DNA from: Alphaproteobacteria bacterium
GTDB taxonomy: Bacteria > Pseudomonadota > Alphaproteobacteria > Caulobacterales > Caulobacteraceae
Assembly (NCBI GenBank): GCA_018895795.1
Contig: JAHINZ010000249.1
Location: 1-8,334 of the forward strand
Direction of reading: 5' to 3'
DNA: 8,334 nucleotides
The notes under the pieces are model-generated. The model was not told where the DNA came from, ran no database searches, and was given only the letters and a program-made list of their open reading frames with translations. Both the position numbers and the translations under genes were made by a program. Shown here one piece after another: positions 1-4,971 of this stretch (its first letter is position 1; every line of letters starts with the position of its first letter).

Positions 1-2
1 GC

Positions 3-107
3 ACCGCCCAGGATGTCACCGTAGACGAGCTACGGATCGAAACCCTGTTCCCGGCGGATCGGGACACCGAGGCCCTGTTCCGGAGCGCCGCTGCGGCCAA
101 GCCATGA
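3..107 (+). CDS. C-terminal fragment of an unidentified protein, possibly a short-chain dehydrogenase
   Basis: The reading frame is open from the window edge to a TGA at 105-107 and gives the last 34 residues of a protein that starts outside the window. The tail contains VTVDELRIETLFP followed by an Ala-rich end. A beta-strand of the type 'V-x-V-D-E-L-x-I' close to the C-terminus is common in classical short-chain dehydrogenases/reductases, where it precedes a variable tail, so that family is my best guess. No catalytic YxxxK or Rossmann glycine motif lies in the visible part, so the guess is weak. The other two forward frames give a stop at once or a low-quality peptide. The gene ends 70 bases before the next gene and reads in the same direction, so the two could be co-transcribed. 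Confidence 0.55.
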   Translation, partial: TAQDVTVDELRIETLFPADRDTEALFRSAAAAKP

Positions 108-177
108 CCTTCGACGTAATTGCGCGGGTCGGTCCGGGGCGCGACGATCAAAGCGTCCTTCAACCCGGAACCCTCAG

Positions 178-567
178 ATGTCCCAAACCCAACTGGCCGC
201 GATCGACGCCGTCCGACAGTTCATGAGCCTGATGGAGCCATTGAACTATGATGAGGCGCTGAAACTCGTCTCCGACACTTGTGAATATACCAACCCCCCG
301 CCGTTCGGCACGGTGACCGGCCCTGCGGGCATTCGCGCCGTTCTGGAGCCCTTCTTCGCCCCCACGCGGGAGAATGAGTTCAGGGTCCTGCGGGCGGCGT
401 CGGCGGGACCGGTCGTCCTGCTGGAGCGCCTGGATCGCCATCTGTTCGGCGACACTTGGGTCGAGCTCCCCGTCACCGGCGTCTACGAGGTTCACGCCGG
501 CCGGATCACCTATTGGCGTGACTATTTCGACGCCGCGACAATCCTGACGCAAATTCCGTCCGCCTAG
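178..567 (+). CDS. limonene-1,2-epoxide hydrolase-like protein (SnoaL/NTF2-like fold)
   Basis: The product is a 129-residue protein of the size and pattern of the limonene-1,2-epoxide hydrolase family, a cone-shaped NTF2-like fold with the active site in a deep pocket. In the Rhodococcus enzyme, Tyr53 and Asn55 position a water molecule and Arg99, Asp101 and Asp132 activate it. The matching residues here are Tyr37 and Asn39 (in CEYTNPPP), Arg84 and Asp86 (in LERLDRH) and Asp115 (in TYWRDYFD), so the full set is present and an active epoxide hydrolase is plausible. The substrate cannot be read from sequence; many family members in non-terpene degraders have unknown substrates. There is no signal peptide, so it is probably cytoplasmic. 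The ATG at 178 is the best start, although the Shine-Dalgarno sequence ahead of it is weak. A strong stem-loop lies about 65 bases after the stop. Confidence 0.85.
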   Translation: MSQTQLAAIDAVRQFMSLMEPLNYDEALKLVSDTCEYTNPPPFGTVTGPAGIRAVLEPFFAPTRENEFRVLRAASAGPVVLLERLDRHLFGDTWVELPVTGVYEVHAGRITYWRDYFDAATILTQIPSA

Positions 568-571
568 GGCG

Positions 572-608
572 CTTTCCGATCCGTGTGACCCGGCGATCGG
601 ATCGAAAG
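572..608 (+). repeat. imperfect inverted repeat (stem-loop A)
   Basis: CTTTCCGATCC at 572-582 pairs with GGATCGAAAG at 599-608, with one bulged C, giving a 10-bp stem over a 16-base loop. It begins five bases after the stop codon of the epoxide hydrolase-like gene. There is no T-run after it, so it is not a classical intrinsic terminator. Its arm resembles the arm of the stem-loop at 633-671 (both contain CTTTCCGA), which suggests a paired intergenic repeat element. Confidence 0.55.
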
Positions 609-632
609 AGGCTCCCGACCCATGTTCTGGCC

Positions 633-671
633 CCCTTTCCGACCTTGATGAAGCCATCAGGTCGGAAAGGG
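633..671 (+). terminator. long stem-loop, probable terminator or palindromic intergenic repeat (stem-loop B)
   Basis: CCCTTTCCGACC at 633-644 pairs perfectly with GGTCGGAAAGGG at 660-671. Inside it TGATG (646-650) pairs with CATCA (655-659) across the tetraloop AAGC, with only T645 bulged, for a 17-bp stem in total. On the plus strand it is followed by TTTC, a short T-run, so it could end transcription from the epoxide hydrolase-like gene. On the minus strand nothing T-rich follows. It sits between two convergent genes. The length of the stem and its likeness to the preceding stem-loop also fit a REP-like extragenic palindrome. Confidence 0.6.
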
Positions 672-763
672 TTTCGGCCGTCATCGACCTTGGCGGTCGG
701 GCTTCCTGCGGAGCCTGGCTTCGAGGGCGGATCCGCGCCTGTCTCGTCCCGCCTCGCGCCGGG

Positions 764-949
764 TCAGGCTACCGGATGGGCCAGGCCGATCGGCTCGGAC
801 GGCGCCTCTTCGCCGTGGTCGCCCTCGGGAACGACCTCCGAAGGCTCTTCCTGCTTGGCCAGGTCGCGGGCCCCGACGCCGCCGCCGTCGTGGATGTTGC
901 GGTTCGCCTCGGGGGTGGTCGGGTCGTAGACGTCGTCGCGGTCGGCCAT
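764..949 (-). CDS. small acidic hypothetical protein (61 aa)
   Basis: I do not recognise a family. The ATG at 949 is chosen over an in-frame start 24 bases upstream because AGGAG (957-961 on the minus strand) lies seven bases before it, a very good ribosome binding site. The protein has 15 Asp/Glu against four Arg/Lys, no Cys or Trp, several Pro and a Gly-rich patch (DGGGVGARDL) near residues 21-30. It has no membrane segment or signal peptide and is probably largely disordered. It points away from the enoyl-CoA hydratase gene and towards the epoxide hydrolase-like gene. No clear promoter was found in its upstream spacer. Coding status rests on the ribosome binding site and the absence of a better frame; function is unknown. 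Confidence 0.7.
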   Translation of the reverse strand: MADRDDVYDPTTPEANRNIHDGGGVGARDLAKQEEPSEVVPEGDHGEEAPSEPIGLAHPVA

Positions 950-1097
950 GGGGTCTCTCCTGATACTCCACACCCAACGGTCCGGCGCCCTGGGCGTTCC
1001 TCGCCTTTGACCGTCGCGCGAACCTTCTCCGGTCCAGGGCTCCCCTTCCCCGCCCGACGCGCTCTATAAGGGCGGCGCATCATCAAGGAGCGCGCGC

Positions 1098-1889
1098 ATG
1101 GCCGAATATCAGACCCTGATCGTCGAAACCGCCCCGGAGGGCGCCAATGGCGTCGTGCTGATCCGGCTGAACCGGCCCGAGGCGCTGAACGCCCTGAACG
1201 CCCAGCTGCTGGGCGAGCTGGCCGTCGCCCTGGGCGAGGCCCAGGCCGACGACGGCGTCGGCTGCATCGTGCTGACCGGCTCGGCCAAGGCCTTCGCGGC
1301 CGGGGCCGACATCAAGGAGATGTCGGACAAGTCCTATGCCGAGATGTTCAAGGCCGACTTCTTCACCGCCGGGGCGCGGGCGATCGAGCAGTGCCGTAAG
1401 CCGATCCTCGCCGCCGTGTCCGGCTACGCCCTGGGCGGCGGCTGCGAGCTGGCGATGATGTGCGACATGATCATCGCGGCCGACACCGCCAAGTTCGGTC
1501 AGCCCGAGATCAATCTGGGCGTCTCGCCCGGCATCGGCGGCACCCAGCGCCTCACGCGCTTCGTGGGCAAGTCCAAGGCCATGGACATGATCCTGACCGG
1601 CCGGATGATGGGGGCCGAGGAGGCCGAGCGCGCCGGCCTCGTCAGCCGGATCTTTCCGGCCGACATGCTGGTGGACGAGGCCCTGGCGATCGCCGCCAAG
1701 ATCGCCGGCCAGTCACCCCTGGCCGTGGCCATGAACAAGGAGCTGGTTCTGGCCGCCTATGAAACCACCCTGACCACGGGCGTGGCCCTGGAACGGCGCC
1801 TGTTCCACTCGCTGTTCGCCTTCGAGGACCAGAAGGAAGGCATGGCGGCGTTCGTCGAGAAACGGAAACCGGCGTTCAAGGGGCGCTGA
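1098..1889 (+). CDS. enoyl-CoA hydratase (short-chain, crotonase family)
   Basis: This 263-residue protein hydrates trans-2-enoyl-CoA to 3-hydroxyacyl-CoA in fatty acid beta-oxidation and related acyl-CoA catabolism. It is full length for the family and very close in pattern to mitochondrial ECHS1. The first oxyanion-hole segment is FAAGADIKEM (66-75). The second is ALGGGCELAMMCD (111-123), with Gly114 as the expected amide donor. The two catalytic glutamates of rat enoyl-CoA hydratase (Glu144 and Glu164) correspond to Glu117 and Glu137 (in FGQPEI), with the same 20-residue spacing. It should form a hexamer (dimer of trimers) in the cytoplasm. AAGGAG at 1085-1090 lies seven bases before the ATG. 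TATAAG at 1065-1070 could be a -10 element, but no good -35 precedes it. No strong intrinsic terminator follows. In Caulobacter an enoyl-CoA hydratase gene next to rpsT-dnaA is, from memory, the normal arrangement. Confidence 0.95.
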   Translation: MAEYQTLIVETAPEGANGVVLIRLNRPEALNALNAQLLGELAVALGEAQADDGVGCIVLTGSAKAFAAGADIKEMSDKSYAEMFKADFFTAGARAIEQCRKPILAAVSGYALGGGCELAMMCDMIIAADTAKFGQPEINLGVSPGIGGTQRLTRFVGKSKAMDMILTGRMMGAEEAERAGLVSRIFPADMLVDEALAIAAKIAGQSPLAVAMNKELVLAAYETTLTTGVALERRLFHSLFAFEDQKEGMAAFVEKRKPAFKGR

Positions 1890-1923
1890 GGCCGGGGCGC
1901 GGCCGCTGGTCGCACCTTGCGGG

Positions 1924-1928
1924 GATTC
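1924..1928. promoter_or_regulatory. GANTC site (CcrM methylation) upstream of the rpsT promoter
   Basis: GATTC begins 19 bases before the first base of the rpsT -35 hexamer. In Caulobacterales GANTC is the target of the cell-cycle methyltransferase CcrM, and methylation of such sites affects GcrA-dependent promoters. Whether this site acts on rpsT is inference from position. Confidence 0.45.
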
Positions 1929-1942
1929 CGCCGCGACAGCCG

Positions 1943-1971
1943 TTGACCAATCCCTTGGCTTCCCGTATATC
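1943..1971 (+). promoter_or_regulatory. rpsT promoter (housekeeping sigma factor)
   Basis: TTGACC (1943-1948) and TATATC (1966-1971) are separated by exactly 17 bases, close to the general sigma-70 consensus. Transcription should start near 1978, giving a leader of about 60 nt. The leader contains a small hairpin, CGCGG (1997-2001) pairing with CCGCG (2007-2011), ahead of the ribosome binding site. This makes rpsT independent of the enoyl-CoA hydratase gene upstream. Confidence 0.75.
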
Positions 1972-2037
1972 CGCGCGCTCAAGATTTTCCCTGCTTCGCG
2001 GCTGTTCCGCGCGGCTGTCCGTTTCGAGGTCCAACCC

Positions 2038-2313
2038 ATGGCCAATAATCCCGGCGCCAAGAAGGCGATCCGCAAGATCGCCCGTCGCACCGAGGTCAAC
2101 ACCGCGCGCCGTTCGCGCGTGCGCACCTTCCTCCGCAAGTTCGAAGACGCTCTGACGGCCGGCGACGCCGTCGTCGCCAAGGCCGCCTTTATCGAGGCGC
2201 AATCGGAACTGATGCGCGCCGTGTCCAAGGGCGTGGTTCATCCGAACACGGGGTCGCGCAAGGTGTCGCGCCTGGCCGCCCGCCTGAAGAAGCTGGACAA
2301 GGCCGCCGCCTAG
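2038..2313 (+). CDS. rpsT: 30S ribosomal protein S20
   Basis: The 91-residue, highly basic protein carries the S20 pattern: an N-terminal AKKAIRKIARRTEVN segment (8-22) that contacts the 5' domain and helix 44 of 16S rRNA, a middle helix, and the conserved C-terminal KGVVHPNTGSRKVSRLAARL (65-84). Family length is usually 85-92 residues, so it is complete. The ATG is preceded by GAGGT (2026-2030) at a seven-base spacing. The gene has its own promoter upstream and a strong terminator downstream, so it is monocistronic. In E. coli S20 limits its own translation; the short structured leader here could do the same, but that is inference. The position just upstream of dnaA matches Caulobacter. Confidence 0.97.
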   Translation: MANNPGAKKAIRKIARRTEVNTARRSRVRTFLRKFEDALTAGDAVVAKAAFIEAQSELMRAVSKGVVHPNTGSRKVSRLAARLKKLDKAAA

Positions 2314-2316
2314 TCC

Positions 2317-2350
2317 AAATTCTAGACGAACTCTGTTCGTTCAAGAATTT
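2317..2350 (+). other. stem-loop just after the rpsT stop codon
   Basis: AAATTCT (2317-2323) pairs with AGAATTT (2344-2350), and inside it ACGAAC (2326-2331) pairs with GTTCGT (2335-2340) over a three-base loop, separated by a small internal loop. It starts three bases after the stop codon and lies before the main terminator. It lacks a following T-run, so it may protect the mRNA 3' end rather than terminate transcription. Confidence 0.5.
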
Positions 2351-2360
2351 CAAGTCTTTA

Positions 2361-2394
2361 CAAGAGCCGGTTGGAGCAATCCAACCGGCTTTTG
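2361..2394 (+). terminator. rpsT rho-independent terminator
   Basis: AGCCGGTTGGA (2365-2375) pairs perfectly with TCCAACCGGCT (2380-2390) across a GCAA tetraloop. The stem can extend to 15 bp using CAAG (2361-2364) with TTTG (2391-2394), including one G-U pair. The T-run 2390-2393 and a further TTT follow. This separates rpsT from dnaA. Confidence 0.9.
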
Positions 2395-2483
2395 CTTTGC
2401 GCTCAACTGCACGCTTTGACGAAATAACAGTGTCCGAAAAAGAGCGGACTTAACTATTCCCTTGCCAGGCGAGGAGCTCTCGC

Positions 2484-2488
2484 GAGTC
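2484..2488. promoter_or_regulatory. GANTC site (CcrM methylation) upstream of the dnaA promoter
   Basis: GAGTC lies 41 bases before the first base of the dnaA -35 element and is the only GANTC I found in the rpsT-dnaA spacer. In C. crescentus, dnaA transcription is known to depend on the methylation state of GANTC sites in its promoter region, so this one is likely functional. The exact placement here has not been tested. Confidence 0.6.
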
Positions 2489-2524
2489 AACAGAAATATC
2501 CGCGATCGGACGCAAGTTTTCCGT

Positions 2525-2552
2525 TTGACCGGCAGGGTCGGCTGGCTAGTTT
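2525..2552 (+). promoter_or_regulatory. dnaA promoter (Caulobacter sigma-73 type)
   Basis: TTGACCG (2525-2531), 13 bases, then GCTAGTTT (2545-2552). This matches the Caulobacter housekeeping consensus TTGACGS-N10-14-GCTANAWC at most positions. Transcription should start near 2559, about 150 nt before the dnaA start codon, consistent with the long leader known for C. crescentus dnaA. Confidence 0.8.
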
Positions 2553-2558
2553 AAGCGC

Positions 2559-2708
2559 CTCAGCGCTCTTCCAGTCTTTGGAAAAAACGGCGGCGGCGAA
2601 CCCTAGTGTTCGCTGAACGAGCCCCCGTGCGCGCTGAAAAACCGATCGTCGGCCTGTGGGGGGGCGGCGACTGGATTGCGGGCGGTTTTTGTACGAGGCG
2701 GTGGACGA
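2559..2708 (+). promoter_or_regulatory. dnaA: structured dnaA 5' untranslated leader
   Basis: Roughly 150 nt separate the predicted transcript start from the dnaA ATG, with no gene in them. Visible pairings are AGCGC/GCGCT (2554-2558 with 2563-2567), GCGAAC/GTTCGC (2596-2601 with 2608-2613), CCGA/TCGG (2642-2645 with 2649-2652) and an enclosing GCCCCC/GGGGGC (2621-2626 with 2660-2665). A competing pairing joins AAAAACCG (2637-2644) to CGGTTTTT (2683-2690), directly ahead of the GAGG ribosome binding site (2695-2698). In C. crescentus the dnaA leader and the first codons are reported to mediate nutrient-dependent control of DnaA synthesis; the alternative pairings described here are my inference. 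Confidence 0.6.
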
Positions 2709-4175
2709 ATGACGATTAAGGGCGGGGTTGCGAGCCAAGCGTTCTCGACGGTGATTACAGCGGTAGCCTGTGAGCCGGCCGGCGGCGTCTGGCACAAGGT
2801 CAGCGTGACCTTGAAGCGTGAGCTGGGTGATGCGTCCTTCGGGTCGTGGATCGCCCCGGCGGTCCTGCGTGAGGGTCCGTCCGGCGATGTGGTTCTGGTC
2901 ACGCCGACCGGGATCGCCCGCGACTGGATCCGTCGCAGCGCCTGGCGCCGTATCGGCGAGCTGTGGACGGCCAACGACCCGATGGCGCGTCGCATCGATC
3001 TGAAGTCACGCCAGGAATTTGAAGCCACGGCCGGCGCCTATGTCGACGCCGCCAAGGCCGAGCCGATCGAGATCGTTCTGCCCGTCTCGACCGACGCCCC
3101 CGGCCTGGCGCCGGTGTCCAGCGGCAAGCCGTCGCGGACCCAGGGCCTGCAAGAGCGCTTCACCTTCGACACCTTCGTGCCGGGCCCGGCCAATGAATTC
3201 GCCCACGCCGTGGCGCGCCGCGTGGCGAGCTGGGCCGACGGTCACTTCAATCCGGTGCTGTTCCACGGCCCTTACGGCTTTGGCAAAACCCACCTGCTCA
3301 ACGCCCTGGCCTGGGAGGCCATGCGTCAGGCCCCGACCAAGCGCGTGGTCTATCTGACCGCCGAACGCTTCCTGTCGACCTTCGTGCGCGCCGTGATGGA
3401 TCGCCAGACGGCGGCCTTCAAGGAAGAGTTGCGGGCCGCCGACCTGCTGATCATCGACGATGTGCATTTCATCGCCGGCAAGCAGTCCACCCAGGAAGAG
3501 CTGTTCCACACCCTGACCGCCCTGGTCGAGGAAGGCCGTCGCGTCGTGTTCTCGTCGGACCGTCCGCCGTCGGCCATGACCGAGATGGACGCCCACCTGC
3601 GCTCGCACCTGTCGGCGGGTCTGGTCTGCGGCCTGGAGCCGGCCGACCGCTCGCTGCGGATGGGCATTCTGGAGCGCAAGGTCCAGACCTTGTCGGCCGC
3701 CCACGGCTCGGACCCGACCCTGCGTCCGGACGTGCTGCAGTTCCTGGCCGACCGGTTCACCGACAGCGTCCGCGAGCTGGAAGGCGCGCTCAACACCCTG
3801 TCGGCCCGGGCCGGCGAGGGCCTGTCGCGCCTGACCCTCGACGAGGTGCAGGCCATCCTGCGGCCGCACCTGCGGTCGGGCGAGAAGCGCATCACCATCG
3901 ACGACATCCAGAAGGCCACCGCCGACCACTACGGCATGAAACAGGCCGACCTGCTGTCCGAGCGTCGCAACCGCGCGATCGCCCGGCCGCGCCAGGCGGC
4001 CATGTGGCTGGCCAAGCAGCTGACCACCCGCTCGCTACCCGACATCGGTCGGCGGTTCGGCGGTCGCGATCACACCACCGTCCTGCACGCCGTGCGCCGC
4101 ATCGAGGCCCTGCGCGTCGACGACAATGTCCTGAGCCAAGACCTGGAGACCTTGACGCGCAAGCTGCGCGGCTAG
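2709..4175 (+). CDS. dnaA: chromosomal replication initiator protein DnaA
   Basis: DnaA binds DnaA boxes at the origin and, as an ATP-bound oligomer, opens the DNA for helicase loading. The ATG at 2709 (488 aa) is preferred over a TTG 33 bases upstream because it gives the Caulobacter N-terminus (MTIKGGVAS) and follows GAGG at 2695-2698. Domain I covers roughly residues 20-95, followed by a linker to about 140. The AAA+ domain has Walker A GPYGFGKT (187-194), Walker B LLIIDD (246-251) and sensor II SVRELEGALN with Arg355. Domain IV carries the DNA-binding signature RDHTTV (453-458). These positions are two residues lower than C. crescentus numbering as I recall it (Walker Lys195, sensor II Arg357), which implies a two-residue deletion before the Walker motif. 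The gene converges on alkB, with a terminator between them. In the arginine-finger region the sequence is HLRSHLSAGL (296-305), see findings. Confidence 0.98.
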   Translation: MTIKGGVASQAFSTVITAVACEPAGGVWHKVSVTLKRELGDASFGSWIAPAVLREGPSGDVVLVTPTGIARDWIRRSAWRRIGELWTANDPMARRIDLKSRQEFEATAGAYVDAAKAEPIEIVLPVSTDAPGLAPVSSGKPSRTQGLQERFTFDTFVPGPANEFAHAVARRVASWADGHFNPVLFHGPYGFGKTHLLNALAWEAMRQAPTKRVVYLTAERFLSTFVRAVMDRQTAAFKEELRAADLLIIDDVHFIAGKQSTQEELFHTLTALVEEGRRVVFSSDRPPSAMTEMDAHLRSHLSAGLVCGLEPADRSLRMGILERKVQTLSAAHGSDPTLRPDVLQFLADRFTDSVRELEGALNTLSARAGEGLSRLTLDEVQAILRPHLRSGEKRITIDDIQKATADHYGMKQADLLSERRNRAIARPRQAAMWLAKQLTTRSLPDIGRRFGGRDHTTVLHAVRRIEALRVDDNVLSQDLETLTRKLRG

Positions 4176-4181
4176 GTCGGC

Positions 4182-4205
4182 GCGGACCGGGTAACCGGTT
4201 TCCGC
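4182..4205 (+). other. stem-loop directly after dnaA
   Basis: GCGGA (4182-4186) plus CCGG (4187-4190) pairs with CCGG (4195-4198) plus TCCGC (4201-4205) over a GTAA tetraloop, with a two-base TT bulge. It begins six bases after the dnaA stop. No T-run follows, so it probably stabilises the 3' end ahead of the true terminator downstream. Confidence 0.55.
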
Positions 4206-4227
4206 TGCGTCAGGGTCGAGATTTCAG

Positions 4228-4257
4228 AGAGGGGCCGTCCGGTGGGCCGGCCCTTTT
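4228..4257 (+). terminator. dnaA rho-independent terminator
   Basis: GGGCCG (4232-4237) pairs with CGGCCC (4248-4253), extended by G-U and A-T pairs at the base, and is followed by TTTT (4254-4257). It ends four bases before the last base of the convergent alkB gene. Read on the minus strand the hairpin is followed by CCTCTCTG with no T-run, so it should serve dnaA better than alkB. Confidence 0.75.
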
Positions 4258-4261
4258 ACTT

Positions 4262-4879
4262 TCAGCCCGCTCGCGCCCGCCTGAGGGTCAGGTTGATCCG
4301 TCCGCCGCCGGGGACCAGGCTGGACGAGCCCGCGATCACGCGGTCCACCCCGTGGAAGGCCAGCCGCGCGGGGCCCGACAGGCGGCAGACATCGCCCGAG
4401 GCCAGTTTGAGGCTGCGGGTCGGGTCCTTGCGGCTGGTCCCGCCGATCCGGAACACCGCCGTGTCGCCCAGCGAGATCGACAGCACCGGAAAGCGCGGAT
4501 CGGCCTCGTCGCGATCCTGGTGCAGGCCCATGCGGGCGTCGCCGCGATAGAGATTGATCAGGCAGGTGTCGGCGGGGATGTTGGCGTCGCCCAGCTCGCG
4601 CCAGAGATCCTCTAGCGCGGCGGGCATCGGCGCCCAGGGTCGCGTCCCGTCCGGCGCGCGGTCGGCATAGCGATAGCCGTCCTTGTCGCTGACCCAGCCC
4701 AGGGGACCAAAACTGCTCATGGCCACGCTCATCGGCTTGCCCATCGGCGTGTCGTAGTGGGTGAAGGGCGCGACCTCGCCGGCGGCCAGGACCGCCGCGA
4801 TCAGGGCCTCCTGGGTCGCGCGATCCAGGGCCTGGGGCCAAAGATCGAAGCCGGGAACAACGGCGATCGGCGTCATCAT
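4262..4879 (-). CDS. alkB: alkylated DNA repair dioxygenase AlkB
   Basis: AlkB is a cytoplasmic Fe(II)/2-oxoglutarate dioxygenase that removes methyl groups from 1-methyladenine and 3-methylcytosine in DNA and RNA. The 205-residue protein has the complete active site: iron ligands His120 and Asp122 (in GLHQDRDE) and His176 (in LAFHGVDR), and Arg194 and Arg200 in GRINLTLRR. Asn109 and Tyr111 (in LINLY) match the 2-oxoglutarate-binding Asn120 and Tyr122 of E. coli AlkB, and the 56-residue gap between the two His ligands is the same as in E. coli. Two ATG codons stand in tandem (MM), so the start may be one codon later; the ribosome binding site is weak, with GGAG about 15 bases upstream. It is divergent from the M1 peptidase gene, sharing a 92-base spacer in which I see no clear promoter for either gene. 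In C. crescentus alkB has been reported as cell-cycle regulated rather than alkylation induced. Confidence 0.95.
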   Translation of the reverse strand: MMTPIAVVPGFDLWPQALDRATQEALIAAVLAAGEVAPFTHYDTPMGKPMSVAMSSFGPLGWVSDKDGYRYADRAPDGTRPWAPMPAALEDLWRELGDANIPADTCLINLYRGDARMGLHQDRDEADPRFPVLSISLGDTAVFRIGGTSRKDPTRSLKLASGDVCRLSGPARLAFHGVDRVIAGSSSLVPGGGRINLTLRRARAG

Positions 4880-4971
4880 TACGACGAATTAATGCTCCAG
4901 AGACGCCAACCCGGTGTTCCGTCCCCCGATCGAGCGGTAGCACCAGACAATTGTTTCAAAAAGGGGCGAGC

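Noticed and set aside
104..223. A short frame starting at an ATGA overlap with the end of the first gene
   Set aside because: The overlap looks like translational coupling, but the frame encodes about 39 residues with no pattern and overlaps the start of the well supported epoxide hydrolase-like gene.
1007..1012. TTGACC as a -35 element for the enoyl-CoA hydratase gene
   Set aside because: No -10 element is found at a normal spacing; the TATAAG at 1065 is more than 50 bases away.
2448..2465. A possible CtrA box (TTAA-N7-TTAA) upstream of dnaA
   Set aside because: TTAAC at 2450-2454 is present, but neither the position seven bases upstream nor the one downstream has TTAA, so only a half-site exists.
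2676..2708. A TTG start 11 codons upstream of the dnaA ATG
   Set aside because: The added residues do not match the DnaA N-terminus known in Caulobacter, and the ATG at 2709 has a GAGG site at a workable distance.
2314..2708. DnaA boxes or an origin of replication next to dnaA
   Set aside because: I found no sequence close to TTATCCACA or its Caulobacter variants. The Caulobacter origin lies near hemE, away from dnaA.
3006..3929. A 307-codon open frame on the minus strand
   Set aside because: It is entirely antisense to dnaA, whose AAA+ motifs are unmistakable, and its composition is that of a GC-rich shadow frame.
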